The notes under the pieces are model-generated. The model was given only the letters and a program-made list of their open reading frames with translations, was not told the origin of the DNA and ran no database searches. DNA of 64,000 nucleotides. Source: Terebella lapidaria. Lineage: Eukaryota; Annelida; Polychaeta; Terebellida; Terebellidae. The stretch is from positions 662,001 through 726,000 of the forward strand of contig OX424557.1 of assembly GCA_949152475.1 (NCBI GenBank). Direction: 5' to 3'. The translations under genes were made by a program, and so were the position numbers. Each line of letters starts with the position of its first letter. Positions within the stretch are counted from its first letter, which is position 1. Positions 42,801 through 57,800 of this stretch are shown piece after piece.

Positions 42801-45800
42801 ACAGCAAACATCTAACCAACTGAAACACACAAACATCAAGTATTGTGTCAACCTTCCAGTGATTAGGCTGTATCTGATAATCTCTCATTCCCTTGTAAGT
42901 GGCCGTAACTTGATGCATTTCAAAAGAGCCTACACATAATCATCATGCATTATTATTCAAATGATTTAGCTATCTATTTGTGTACTAATGAGGTCTTTAT
43001 CAGTGGTTTGTACTGATGAATTCACCCCCTCTCTCTCTGCCTGAACCTGCACACTCACTCACTCACATCCAACACCTGTCCTACCTCACAGAGTTCCCTC
43101 CAGCACCACATCACGGAGAACAGGAAAATGTTTAAATCAATATTCTACATGTGGCCATGCAATAGATTTAGTTGTCAGATACGACTGGAAAGTACTTGGC
43201 AAATATATTGATTGTTCACTACAATGTGTGCCAAATTACGTGTAAAATTGTCTCCTGGTTTGAATTCTACACACACAATCTTGTACACAATAATTGAAAA
43301 CTTACTCTTTGATCAATTTGGGATGGTCATATAACGAGAAACATTACCGGTATGTGAGATTGTAAGATTTCACTTTAACACTAACTTACAACATGTACCG
43401 AGTACTTGAAACTTACTGTGGATATGAATCATCAAGAAAGAATTCCACAAATTATCCGGGTGTGCCTATAATCTGCCCCTCCCTGATCAGTGACCACCCC
43501 GCAATTCCTTCACCCCAACTCGACACACATTGTCATGACAAGTCCATACATAAATCCACATATTTGTGTAAATCGCTGCATATCTTCTAAGCTGATTTAT
43601 ATTTACGATGACTATATCCATGTGAGTGTCGTACTGTGATCGTGGAGATCCTCGAGTGTGTTCAAGTGTTATGACATTGTTGTCCACAATTCCAGGTGGG
43701 TTGTGATATCCGGCAAACTTGATACCACCTCGTGGACTCAGCCAGTCGTCAATGCTCTGTCAGTGTCACCGCCCATCCAACCCTGATCACATGACGGTGG
43801 TCTGTTACAAGAACATTATGTCATCACGGCCCTTGTCCCGCCACGAAGCCACTCTACCTCGAGACAAAGTCCACCGGCCTGAATATATCTCATCACTTGA
43901 ATAAACAATAAACTCTGTCCATCAGTCAGACGTGTGCTGATAATTTTTCACAGTTTTATCCTGGTGTTTGATCAAACAACTGGTGTGTACTCCCTCAGTC
44001 AGCGCACACACACATACACACATACGAGCACCAACCGTGCTGCCCTTATACGGTTGTCAGCTCTGTTTGCCAATAACACGGCCACCAGGTGAGCCAGGCA
44101 TTCATCAACATTATCGCAGGATGAAGCGCAATACACGATTATTCAGGAAACAGTTCCGGTGTACGTGTGACACATGGACATGTCATCATCTCTCCCTGGT
44201 CCATACACACAGTCAATTTGTCAGGTGTGCGCAGCGCTTTCCCTCGGTTACGAGCCCAGGTAGTGTTTTAGACAGTCAGTGACTCCCTTCCCCACACACC
44301 CTCATCACCCCTCATAGCAGGAGCAGGCAGGAACAGCCAGGGCAGATCAATATAGTCACATGCGTTCATCACTCATGAATATTCATTGATTTCTGCCTGC
44401 AGTCCTTCCTTGCCATAGCTTCCTCATGTTCATCCCTCATGAATATTCATTGATCTCTGCTTGCAGTCCTTCCTTGCCATAGCTTCCTCATGTTCATCCC
44501 TCATGAATATTCATTGATATCTGCCTGCAGTCCTTCCTTGCCATAGCTTCCTCATGTTCACCCCTCATGAATATTCATTGATCTCTACCTGCAGTCCTTC
44601 CTTGCCATAGCTTCCTCATGTTCACCCCTCATGAATATTCATTGATCTCTACCTGCCGTCCTTCCTTGCCATAGCTTCCTCATGTTCACCCCTCATGAAT
44701 ATTCATTGATATCTGCCTGCAGTCCTTATTTGTCATAGCTTCCTCATGTTCATCCCTCATGAATATTCATTGATCTGCCTGCAGACCTTCCTTTCCATAG
44801 CTTCATCCTGTTCATCCCTCATGAATATTCATTGATCTCTGCCTGCAGTCATTTCTTGCCATAGTTTCCCTCAGTTCATAGGGATGATAGGGAGTAAACT
44901 ATGACAAGAAAGGACTGCTTTTATCATGCATCACCTCCAAATTCTCTAAATGCTGGTACACTGATAAGCATTGTGAGGCGCATGCATCAATACGATTGAT
45001 AACTCACTACACCTCACAATGCTTGTATCAGTGTACCAGCTGTCAGCATACCAGTGTACCAGTTTAATAGTGTACCAGCATAGCAGTGCACCAGTGGTAC
45101 CAGCATACAAGTGTACCATACCATACCAGTGTACCCGTGTACCAGCATATCAGCATACCACTGTGCCAGGATATCAGCATACCACTGTGCCAGGTTATCA
45201 GCATACCACTGTGCCAGGATATCAGCATACCACTGTGCCAGGATATCAGCATACCACTGTGCCAGGATATCAGCATACCCCTGTGCCAGGATATCAGCAT
45301 ACCACTGTGCCAGGATATCAGCATACCACTGTGCCAGGATATCAGCATACCACTGTGCCAGGTTATCAGCATACCACTGTGCCAGGATATCAGCATACCA
45401 CTGTGCCAGCATATCACTGTGCCAGCATATCAGCACACCACTGTGCCAGGATATCAGCACACCACTGTGCCAGGATATCAGCACACCACTGTGCCAGGAT
45501 ATCAGAATACCACTGTGCCAGCATATCAGCATACCACTGTGCCAGGATATCAGCATACCACTGTGCCAGGATATCAGCATATCACTGTGCCAGGATATCA
45601 GCATACCACTGTGCCAGGATATCAGCATACCACTGTGCCAGGTTATCAGCATACCACTGTGCCAGGATATCAGCATACCACTGTGCCAGGATATCAGCAT
45701 ACCACTGTGCCAGGATATCAGCATACCACTGTGCTAGGTTATCAGCATACCACTGTGCCAGGATATCAGCATACCACTGTGCCAGGATATCAGCATACCA

Positions 45801-48800
45801 CTGTGCCAGGATTTCAGCATACCACTGTGCCAGCATATCAGCATACCACTGTGCCAGGATATCAGCATACCACTGTGCCAGGATATCAGCATACCACTGT
45901 GCCAGCATATCAGCATACCACTGTGCCAGGATATCAGCATACCACTGTGCCAGGATATCAGCATACCACTGTGCCAGCACATCAGCATACCACTGTGCCA
46001 GCACATCAGCATACCACTGTGCCAGCATATCAGCATACCACTGTGCCAGGATATCAGCATACCACTGTGCCAGGATATCAGCATACCACTGTGCCAGGAT
46101 ATCAGCATACCACTGTGCCAGGATATCAGCATACCACTGTGCCAGGTTATCAGCATACCACTGTGCCAGGATATCAGCATACCACTGTGCCAGGATATCA
46201 GCATACCACTGTGCCAGGATATCAGCATACCACTGTGCCAGGATATCAGCACACCACTGTGCCAGGATATCAGCATACCACTGTGCCAGCATACCACTGT
46301 GCCAGCATATCATCATACCACTGTGCCAGGATATCAGCATACCACTGTGCCAGCATATCAGCATACCACTGTGCCAGCATATCAGCATACCACTGTGCCA
46401 GCATATCAGCATACCACTGTGCCAGGATATCAGCATACCACTGTGCCAGGATATCAGCATACCACTGTGCCAGGATATCAGCATACCACTGTGCCAGCAT
46501 ACCACTGTGCCAGGATATCAGCATACCACTGTGCCAGCATATCAGCATACCACTGTGCCAGGATATCAGCATACCACTGTGCCAGCATATCAGCATACCA
46601 CTGTGCCAGCATATCAGCATACCACTGTGCCAGGATATCAGCATACCACTGTGCCAGGATATCAGCATACCACTGTGCCAGCATACCACTGTGCCAGGAT
46701 ATCAGCATACCACTGTGCCAGCATATCAGCATACCACTGTGCCAGGATATCAGCATACCACTGTGCCAGCATATCAGCATACCACTGTGCCAGCATATCA
46801 GCATACCACTGTGCCAGCATATCAGCATACCTATATCAGCAAGTGTACCAGGATATTACCAGCACACCAGTGTACCAGCATAACAGTGTACTAGCGTACC
46901 AGGATATCAGCATAGCAGTGTACCAGTGCACCAAAATATCAGCATACTGGTTTACCAGTGTACCAGCATAGCAGTGTACTAGCGTACCAGTATATCAGCA
47001 CACCAGTGTACCAGCATATCAGCATAACAGTGTACCAGCACACCAGTGTACCAGCATAACAGTGTACCAGCATACCAGCACACCAGTGTACCAGCATAAC
47101 AGTGTACCAGCACACCAGTGTACCAGCATAACAGTGTACCAGCATACCAGCACACCAGTGTACCAGCATAACAGTGTACCAGCATACCAGCACACCAGTG
47201 TACCAGCATAACAGTGTACCAGCATACCAGCACACCAGTGTACCAGCATAACAGTGTACCAGCATAACAGTGTACCAGCATACCAGCACACCAGTGTACC
47301 AGCATAACAGTGTACCAGCATACCAGTGAGGGCACAAAATTGCCCCTTGTGGGTAGGCAGAGGCTCCTAAATTTTCAGCTTTGTTCCCAGGCAATAGAGC
47401 CCACGAGCCAACTGGCTAACAAAAATCTAAAAACTAATACCGTATTGGTCCTAATAGTAGCACGGCGTGCCAAAGCAAGATTTCCTGCAACAGCACGCGC
47501 AAAAATGAGGTCAAACTTGAGGTCAAATTTAAGGAAATCACTGAAGAATATACCTATAGGCTTCAATCTCCTTGATTATAATTCATATAAAATAAATATT
47601 TGGATTGGAGCGTTTATTAGAAAGATACGCAGTGAAATACAAGGTTACAAAAATCAAACATTTTTGGAGAAAAGAGGGAGGCGTGCTACCATTAGAGCAT
47701 GTGCCACTATCAGGTCCAATATGGTATTGAAATGTGCTTCTAGGAACCAATTGGCTCCTAAATTTTGGTGAATAGGAGCAAAATAGGAGCCCTTTGGCTC
47801 CTGTAAACAATTCTAATTTTGAGCCCTGGCACCAGTGTATCAATGTACCAGCGAAACCAGTGTACCAGCATAGCAGTGGTACCAGCATAGCAGTATACCA
47901 GCATACCAGACTACCAGTGTACCAATGTACCAGCATACCAGCGTACCAGACTACGTGTGTACCAATGTACCAGCATACCAGACTACCAGCATACCAGTGT
48001 ACCAATGTACCAGCATACCAGTGTACCAGCATACCAGACTACCAGTGTACCAATGTACCAGCATACCAGACTACCAGCATACCAGCCTACCAGACTAACA
48101 ATGCACCAGCGTTTAGAAGATATCACTTGTAGCTTGACTAGAACCAGGCTGACTGTTTCCTAGACTCCCATTTAACCAAATATACCAGTATGTGCAGGCT
48201 TGGTGGCATACTGGATCATCGGCACTATCCTACAAGAATTACACTTGACTTTTGCAGCATGTGTAGTAAAGCCGGTAAAAATTCAGAACCTGCTAATTAA
48301 AGACATCACCGCCTCATTGATCAGTCATAATGTAACCAAATGGATGGACACATTATGATACAATGTGATCTGTGTCTGATCAATTAAATATTAATCTGGC
48401 CTTGGTGTGTTGTGCTCTATGGCAGGCCTAATGTACCTTTATCAGGCAAGCCCTGCACTGCAATGCGGTGGGTATGCAGTGGTTGCTAACTGGTCCAGTA
48501 AATGCCTATAATCCTTGATAATGTCAGTTCCTCGTTGACAATAATAGTTGTTCCTCCATCAAAAACACCACTCCACGATTTCACCATGCAGCATTCATAT
48601 TCATGGAAGGACAGATTCCACCGGTATCACAGAACACAGTCAGAATACCACGCTACATGTGCAGTACTTAGTTATCTCCTGCTTGTACTTCCACATGGTC
48701 ACAAATTACTCAATCAGTCACAGCTGAGGAAGAAAAGGTAAAATCTCCAAATCCGTTCCATGCTGCAATTTTCCATGGCATGACTGCATGACCTAACCCA

Positions 48801-51800
48801 CTGTCTTTACTGGACTGCGTCATCATTACATAGGTCATCATATATCTAGCCACAAACTATCAAGCTGAGATGACCACGCAGATTAGTTACACAAACCTCC
48901 CTGTCCACTGACTGTGGTATCGTGTGTCGCTGGCACGCTTTGATGACCCAGTACACACAGACGAGTACCGAGGATATGATGGCTGCCTTGTACGTGCCGT
49001 GAACCAGTTCCCAATCCAGCGTCAGGGCGGCTTCCCGACTGTCCCCCATAATGCACGCCATAATCCTCAGCTCCCCGATATCGGAGCTGCAGTGGCCATC
49101 TATGGGGATCCAAGCACAGCGACTTCCAGTCCTCTTGCCCACTGTTTCTCATCCAAACATCTGATCAAATTGACTATTTCTCTAGGACTGTGACAGCTCT
49201 CCCAGACACCACTCACAGTGTCGGTGCACACAGCCTTCTGAATGCTCCCTCATTGCTTCCATGACATCACCATGACCTCGAGACTGTACAGAGCTCATGT
49301 TTGCTGCCATGGCAACAGTATAAAAGTGCGGGGCCTGTAACCTTGGAGTCCACCCTCACATGAGTAGTTTGTATCACATTGTTGTACATATATCTCGATA
49401 TTACCTCACCATAATCATGCATATGCTGCTTGTAAATCAACTAGACGCTTCCGATCGCCTACAACCACTTGGGTGTATCCCCCGTAGCCCCATCATCCCT
49501 GTTGCCCCAAATATATTACTGATAAGTAAAACTAGAGCAAGGACTAAGAAAGATTACCAGAAAAATGTAAAATCTTAAGCCACAACTGTTTTTTTTTTCA
49601 CCAAAATTGTTGCATCGATCTTTCAAGGTTATTGAAGGTCGAATTCAAGATCACCACTGAAACCACTGCACATGAATTTCCATTTCGACATGTTGGATAA
49701 AATAACGAAATTACAGCAAGATCAAAACTTTCACCTAAAGTTATATATATTTCAACTCAGAATATTTGACAAACTTGATTCCAAGTTGAAATTTAAAGTA
49801 AAAATTGACCAAAACTGCTTTCAACATGAAGAAATTTAAGCCAGATCGAACTTTTCACCATAAGTTATATATTAACTCATAATATGTGCCAAACTTGGTT
49901 TCAAATTGAAATTCAAAGTAAAAGTTGACCAAAACTGCATTTCAAGATGACGAAATTGGAGCTAGATTGAACTTTTCCCCATAAGTTATATTTTAACTCA
50001 TAATATGTGCCAAAATTGGTTTCAAGTTGATATTCAAACTAAAAGTTGACCAAAACTGCATTTCAAGATGACAAATATGGAGCCAGATCGAACGTTTCAC
50101 CATAACTTATATTTTAACTCATGATATGTGTAAAACTTTGTTTCAAGTTGAAACTCAAAGTAAAAGAACTTTGACAAAAACTGCATTGCAAGATGACAAA
50201 ATTGAAGCCAGATCAAACTTTTCACCATACCCGATAAGTTAGATTTTAACTCATACTAAGTGTCAAACGTGGTTCCAAGTTGAAATTCAAAGTAAAAGTT
50301 GACCAAAACTGTATTTCAAGAAGACGGAATTGGAGCCAGATCTGACTTTTCACCATAAATTATATTTTAATCCATGATATGTGCCAAACATGGTTTCAAG
50401 TTGAAATTCCAGGTAAAAATTGACCAAAACTGCATTTCAAGATCTCTACTGGACAAAACCTTTGCCTTGTTGAGCCCAATAACAAATAATTCTTGTCTTA
50501 ACTATTTTTATTGTGGTCAATAATAGACTTAACAAGTAAAAATAGTGTTAACTTATTCGGTTACACCCAGAAATCTCTATTGGACAAAACCTTTACCTTG
50601 TTGAGCTCAATAATAATTGTTTCTCGTCTTAACTATTTTTATTAAGGTCAATAATAGACATAACTAGCAAAAATAAGGTTAACTTATTTGGTTACAGCCA
50701 TGAAATCTCTACTGGACAGAACCTTTACTTCGTTGAGCCCAATAATAAATATCTCTTGTCTTAACTATATTTATTGTGGTCAATAATAGACCTAGCTAAT
50801 AAAAATAATGTTAACTTATTCGGTTACAGCCATGAAATCTCTACTGGACAGAACCTTTACTTCGTTGAGCCCAATAACAAATAATTCTTGTCTTAACTAT
50901 ATTTATTGTGGTCAATAATAGACCTAGCTAATAAAAATAATGTTAACTTATTCGGTTACAACCATGAAATCTGTACTGGACAAAACCTTTTCCTTGTTGA
51001 GCTTGATAATAAATGTTTCTCATCTTAACTATTTTTATTGTGGTCAATAATAGACTTAACTAGTAAACCTAACGTTAACTTATTCGATAATATTGTTCTG
51101 TTTTCACCAAAAACATTAGTTCACTATTCTGAACAAGAATCCAGTCCCATTTGCTTTCATAGTACAGGGTATTGGAGTGATCACAGATGTGGAAGTGGGT
51201 ATTTTAATGGTCGTAATAAGTTAGTCGGTTAACTAATTAATATTCATTTGATCATTCTGAAAAACAATAGGTGTCGTGTGATGGTCTTTCTCATTGAGCC
51301 TGTGCGATTTCATCATAATTTATTGAAAACTCTCACCTGTAGAGCGTTCACAAACCATGTGTGTTAAACAGGCTAATTTCAGCACAAAATGTGTCGCCAA
51401 TCGGCCAAATTGGTTGCTATGGAAACCAAAATCGATTGGTGTCGGGATCTTACCATAAGATGTGTCTGTACAAAAAATTATTAGAATCAGTTCAGATTTG
51501 CAACCTGTACAGTCTTCACAAGAAAGTGTCTGCGGCGGACGCGGCGCGATGATCATGAATCCATAGTATCCGACGAACTTCGTTCGGAGGATACAATAAT
51601 AAAATATGATTCTTCCAAATACCAGATATTTTGCTATTGCCAGCTAAGAATGAAACAATACAAATATTAAACATAGCAAGGGTGCTGTAGCTTGCCTGCA
51701 GAATTTAGATCAAAAGTGCTATCAAGTTTTATACTGAAGGTAGTCTGAAGTCAGGTAAAATGTCACCAACAGATCCACTGTATATGATTCCCTATATACC

Positions 51801-54800
51801 CGTAATACAATTCATTCTGCTCTACAGAGGCCAACTAATATTACTGATGCCAAAGGTAACCTTGATAAAAATCTGAAGTCAAGTTCAAAGTCACCAATAG
51901 ATCCATCATACATGACTTCCTATATGCTCATACTACAGTCCTAAGCTCTATCTACAAGACCAATGTCTGCACAGGCCAATTTACACAATACGAGTCAGAC
52001 ATGACCTTGAGGTTTAGCACTCAAGATCATCCGAGGACAATTTCAAGTCACCAGAAGATGCATAATAATTATACGACATGACATATGCTGATGTACCTTG
52101 TTGAGTTGGAGGCTGCTCCGCAGGTAGCCCTCCTCCCTCAGGGTTCTCTCCCGCTCCTGTTGCTCGCGGATTTCCCGCTCAATGATGCTCTCACGCTTCA
52201 GGATGGCAGAGTCCCGATCGACCTCTGGCAGCTCCTTGTACATGGTCGCCGGGGGCGTCGAGGGGGGCGGGGAGGTCGGCAGTCGTGGTGACGGCGCAGT
52301 GACAGACTTGAAGGAGCCCTTCTCGACCGGTGCGAGGTCCGGGATCTTGTGGATCGGCATCGTGCTCTCAGATCGCTCACGCTTCAGTTGTTCTTCTCGC
52401 TCACGCACCTGGCGGATCTCACGCTCTATCGCACTTTCGCTGACGTAGATGTTGTTGTTGTCATTGACGTCATGTTTTTTGAGCGGTGGGGACGATGTGT
52501 CGGACTCCCAGGTCGTCGTGACAATCTCTTGCTTTGTGTGACCCTCGCCCTCAGCTGTAACAGACAACCACACGGTCACAATTAAAATGGATACTCATTG
52601 AAGGCTCCAACACAGAGAATTATAACAAACTGTCTGAGTTTACAATACAGTAAAGTGCCTTTTGGGTATCAATCTCTTACAGAACTCGCCAACTCCACAC
52701 GTTAATTAAGCCTCATGTCTCTGACCCACCCTGATCGATACGATTTATCTCCCATTGCAGTGCATAGTTCAATTTGATCTGTCTGCGCGCACACGATATA
52801 TTCTTGTTACATACGATTGTACGGCTGATATCCTTCTGTATGTGACAAACCCCTGAGAGGTGATTGAACATTGGAACAACTCAATTACTGCTCCAAAGCA
52901 ACCAGCAGCCATCAGACTTATCAACTTATCTGTGTCTGAGTTTTACGCTAAGTTATGTGAAGTATTCATAGGATTTGTCTTGTGATGACATTTTTCCCGA
53001 AAATCACAATCACTTGCGTAATCAAGTTAACAGGAATGTAATTGATACTCGTGATTGCTGATCAGACAGACAAACCGTACAACAGAATATGAACATTAAC
53101 AATGAATATTTGAGGACACCTGCCCAATTTGAATCCACATAGATTTCTTCATTTTGGGACCATGGTTACGTGTTTTCCACCTTGTTGTGAAACATAACAT
53201 TTTGGGGTTGTTGTTTATTTCAGTTGTGTTTAAGCAGTGGCATACCTGTGTGGCATGATGACTGTGGTATTGTACCTGTCCTGTGGCATACCTGTGTGGC
53301 ATGATGACTGTGGTATTATATCTGTCCTGTGGCATACCTGTGTGGCATGATGACTGTGGTATTATACCTGTCCTGTGGCATACCTGTGTGGCATGATGAC
53401 TGTGGTATTGTACCTGTCCTGTGGCATACCTGTGTGGCATGATGACTGTGGTATTGTACCTGTCCTGTGGCATACCTGTGTGGCATGATGACTGTGGTAT
53501 TATATCTGTCCTGTGGCATACCTGTGTGGCATGATGACTGTGGTATTATACCTGTCCTGTGGCATACCTGTGTGGCATGATGACTGTGGTATTGTACCTG
53601 TCCTGTGGCATACCTGTGTGGCATGATGACTGTGGTATTGTACCTGTCCTGTGGCATACCTGTGTGGCATGATGACTGTGGTATTATACCTGTCCTGTGG
53701 CATACCTGTGTGGCATGATGACTGTGGTATTATACCTGTCCTGTGGCATACCTGTGTGGCATGATGACTGTGGTATTGTACCTGTCCTGTGGCACACCTG
53801 TGTGGCATGATGACTGTGGTATTGTACCTGTCCTGTGGCATACCTGTGTGGCATGATTGTGGTATTATACCTGTCCTGTGACATACCTGTGTGGCATGAT
53901 GACTGTGGTATTGTACCTGTCCTGTGGCATACCTGTGTGGCATGATGACTGTGGTATTGTACCTGTCCTGTGGCATACCTGTGTGGCATGATTGTGGTAT
54001 TATACCTGTCCTGTGGCATACCTGTGTGGCATGATGACTGTGTTATTATACCTGTGCTGTGACATACCTGTGTGGCATGATGACTGTGGTATCACACCTG
54101 TCCTGTGACATACCTGTGTGGCATGATGACCATGGTATCACACCTGTCCTGTGGCATACCTGTGTGGCAGACTGACTGTGGTATCACACCTGTCCTGTGG
54201 CATACCTGTGTGGCACACTGACTGTGGTATCACATCTGTTCTGTGACATACCTGTGTGGCATGATGACTGTGGTATCACACCTGTCCTGTGACATACCTG
54301 TGTGGCATGATGACTGTGGTATCACACCTGTCCTGTGGCATACCTGTGTGGCACACTGACTGTGGTATCACATCTGTTCTGTGACATACCTGTGTGGCAT
54401 GATGACTGTGGTATCACACCTGTCCTGTGACATACCTGTGTGGCATGATGACTGTGGTATCACACCTGTCCTGTGACATACCTGTGTGGCATGATGACTG
54501 TGGTATCACACCTGTCCTGTGGCATACCTGTGTGGCATGATGACTGTGGTATCACACCTGTCCTGTGGCATACCTGTGTGGCATGATGACTGTGGTATCA
54601 CACCTGTCCTGTGGCATACCTGTGTGGCACACTGACTGTGGTATCACACCTGTCCTGTGGCATACCTGTGTGGCACACTGACTGTGTTATCACACCTGTT
54701 CTGTGGCATACCTGTGTGGCACACTGACTGTGGTATCACACCTGTCCTGTGACATACCTGTGTGGCACACTGACTGTGTTATCACACCTGTCCTGTGACA

Positions 54801-57800
54801 TACCTGTGTGGCATGATGACTGTGGTATCACACCTGTCCTGTGACATACCTGTGTGGCATGATGACTGTGGTATCACACCTGTCCTGTGGCATACCTGTG
54901 TGGCATGATGACTGTGCTATCACACCTGTGCTGTGCCAATAATCACCGACACAATCCCTGAGCTGACATGATCATGATCTACACTGATGCAATCAGAACA
55001 GACAGACAACACCCATCAACCAACGTGATGTATTCATCAGGTTTTTGACTGCACTCTGTGTCGAGGTATCCTGTGACCATTACCGTAGTCCGGTACAAAC
55101 TAGACAAATTTGGCAACTACATGTATATGAATATGATAAGCCTGGACTCAATCTGGATTGAGTTACACAGTGTGTTGGTAGCATGGCAAATAACAGCGGC
55201 ATACTTCCATAGACTGTGATATTGTCAATCATCAATTTCAAGCCACACGTGAGCGATGTAATACTTGTATATGTATTGGACCAATTCAGCAAACATGCTG
55301 CTGATTATGTTCATGTTCGCTGCACGCTTTCAATGCAAAAATATATTTTTCAATTTCTGATATCTTCATGATCTGAGGCTATATAGATCTGATATACCTT
55401 TAACGTTGCAGGTGTTATTGATATCCAGAAATGGTTTGACATCCGACACTTTCACAAAGAATATGTACATGTAGTTGAGCGAATCATTCAATGTAGCCGA
55501 CATTTTCTCTGCTCATTTCCTGATCTACTCGGCTCCACAGAACCTTCTGTTACGTGCCCAGAAAATTGTTCCTATCCAACGTGTCCAGGACATGTTGATA
55601 CACATCAATTACTTTTTGAGAAAAAATCAGATACAATGTTGTTATTTCCAATCATGATCGGATAATGAAGTCCTGCACATGTTGATCATGAAAAGTGCTG
55701 GTTTATTGCACAGTCACAAACAACTCAACAAGTCTGTGTTGCTTGGTGATCATGTGTAGCTTGTCAACCAGCTCAATGTAACCGGGATTTTGTACAAGAT
55801 TGATAGCGATATTACCATGTTCAAGATTTTTTTCCCACACTTGCTCTTATCATGAACTTTGATCTGTGTTTCAAAGACTGAGTGAGTTGGGAGAATAACA
55901 AAACAATATTGCTTCTCACAAATCAACTGACATAATATGTGAAATAGTGGTACCAGGAGTTATACCGGGTACAAGGAGTTATACAGGGTACAAGGAGTTA
56001 TACAGGGTACAAGGAGTTATACCGGGTACAAGGAGTTATACAGGGTACAAGGAGTTATACCGGGTACAAGGAGTTATACCGGGTACAAGGAGTTATACAG
56101 GGTACAAGGAGTTATACCGGGTACAAGGAGTTATACAGGGTACAAGGATTCATACAGGGTACAAGGATTCATACAGGGTACAAGGATTTATACCGAGTAC
56201 AAGGAGTTTTTCCAGTACAAGGAGTTACTCCGGGTACAAGGAGTTATACAGGGTACAAGGAGTGATACAGAGTACAAGGAGTTATTCCGGGTACAAAAAG
56301 TTACACAGGGTACAAGGAGTTATTCCAGGTACAAAAAGTTACACAGGGTACAAGGAGTTATTCCGGGCACAAGGAGTTATACAGGGTACAAGGATTCATA
56401 CAGGGTACAAGGATTTATACCGAGTACAAGGAGTTTTTCCAGTACAAGGAGTTACTCCGGGTACAAGGAGTTATACAGGGCACAAGGAGTGATACAGGGT
56501 ACAAGGAGTTATTTCGGGTACAAGGACTTATTCCGGGTACAAGGAGTTATACAGGGTACAAGGAGTTATACAAAGTACAAGGAGTTATACAAAGTACAAG
56601 GAGTTATTCCGGGTGCAATAGTTATTCTATACTGTTACTCAAACAGCCACAAAAATCTATTGCACTGAAATCTTTTACTTATCGCTTTCACTTATCAATT
56701 ACATTGAAGCTTTCAATTTGAAGGTCAACTTCAAGGTCATCAAAAGATCCACCATATATGTGATTGCCTAAATGCTCAGCTCTATCTACGGGCATAAACA
56801 TTTTATGGCCGACTTGCAAGATTCATGTCAGACAAGACCTTGACAATTACCACTCAAGTTCATTTGTGTAAGTTCATAGTCACCGAAAGATCTGCCATAT
56901 ATATGCCCATAACTAGCCTCCCAAGCTCTAGCTTGCAGTCAGCTCATAATGTGGAAGTCAATTTCAGTTGGATTGTGAGCTTTGTATTCAGCACTCAAGG
57001 TCATTTAAGGAAACCATGAAAATTGCTGCTTTTCCGCAGCTATAAAAAATCTTGGTCTCCCCCCCCCCCCCCCTCCCCTTCCCCTCCCCAATATATAGCA
57101 GCAATCGAGCAACTTGTGATTTGATTTGTTTCCAAGAAAGACCTGTCCCATGTTAAATTAATTTTTCGTGCCTGGGACCACCTTTTGGTAATTATCATAG
57201 CTTACATAAAACAATAAATGTCATGTACAGAATAGTGTATCACAAAATGTCAATGATTTCCCAAAAAAAAATTATTTTAAATCAAATTTGATCACCACAA
57301 TCACGGGAGAGAGAAGAGCATGAGGCTGGCATGGAGTGGCTGAGAGCATTTACCGAGTTTCACCAGCGCCTGAATGTAGGTCGTTGCTGTACATGTCTCT
57401 ACACATACGCCATATCACACCCACCCGGAATGTGACATTTTCTGGCCTGACGTGGGCTGTATCGACACAAATCATACACAGCATATGTTCGGAATATGAC
57501 TCGAGGCGGGCACAATTATACTGTTGACAATCGCCCGGAGTCGGTGATGAATGAACTGATATCTATCAAGCACATTACACGAGCCCCAGCGCACAGACAG
57601 GACTACACTCTGTCTTGGTAATGTGGACGGAGCTATATATAGCAAACAATCTGTCACTCACTCATTACTGCATTGAAATCCCCCAAAAGACAGGGATTTC
57701 TCATGTAACAGTGTGAATCATACAATCTCAGATATCAACATTTAACTGTCTATGCTTTCAGATAATATTATAATATTGATACAAAGTGTTCCGACTCACT

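Noticed and set aside
45019..46971. 650-codon plus-strand ORF (and 602- and 307-codon companions)
   Set aside because: It is a frame through the 24-bp minisatellite. Period divisible by three and lack of stops explain it, several frames on both strands are open equally, and there is no start context or splice support.
45120..48115. CRISPR-like regular repeats
   Set aside because: Units are directly adjacent without unique spacers and lie in a eukaryotic intron; this is a minisatellite. The same holds for the 106-, 64- and 46-bp arrays.
53096..54019. Overlapping minus-strand ORFs of 111-158 codons
   Set aside because: They arise from the 46-bp minisatellite; the frames repeat the same peptide in every rotation.
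55947..56492. 181-codon ORF with a 19-residue repeat
   Set aside because: Translation of the 19-bp minisatellite in rotating frames. No non-repeat part.
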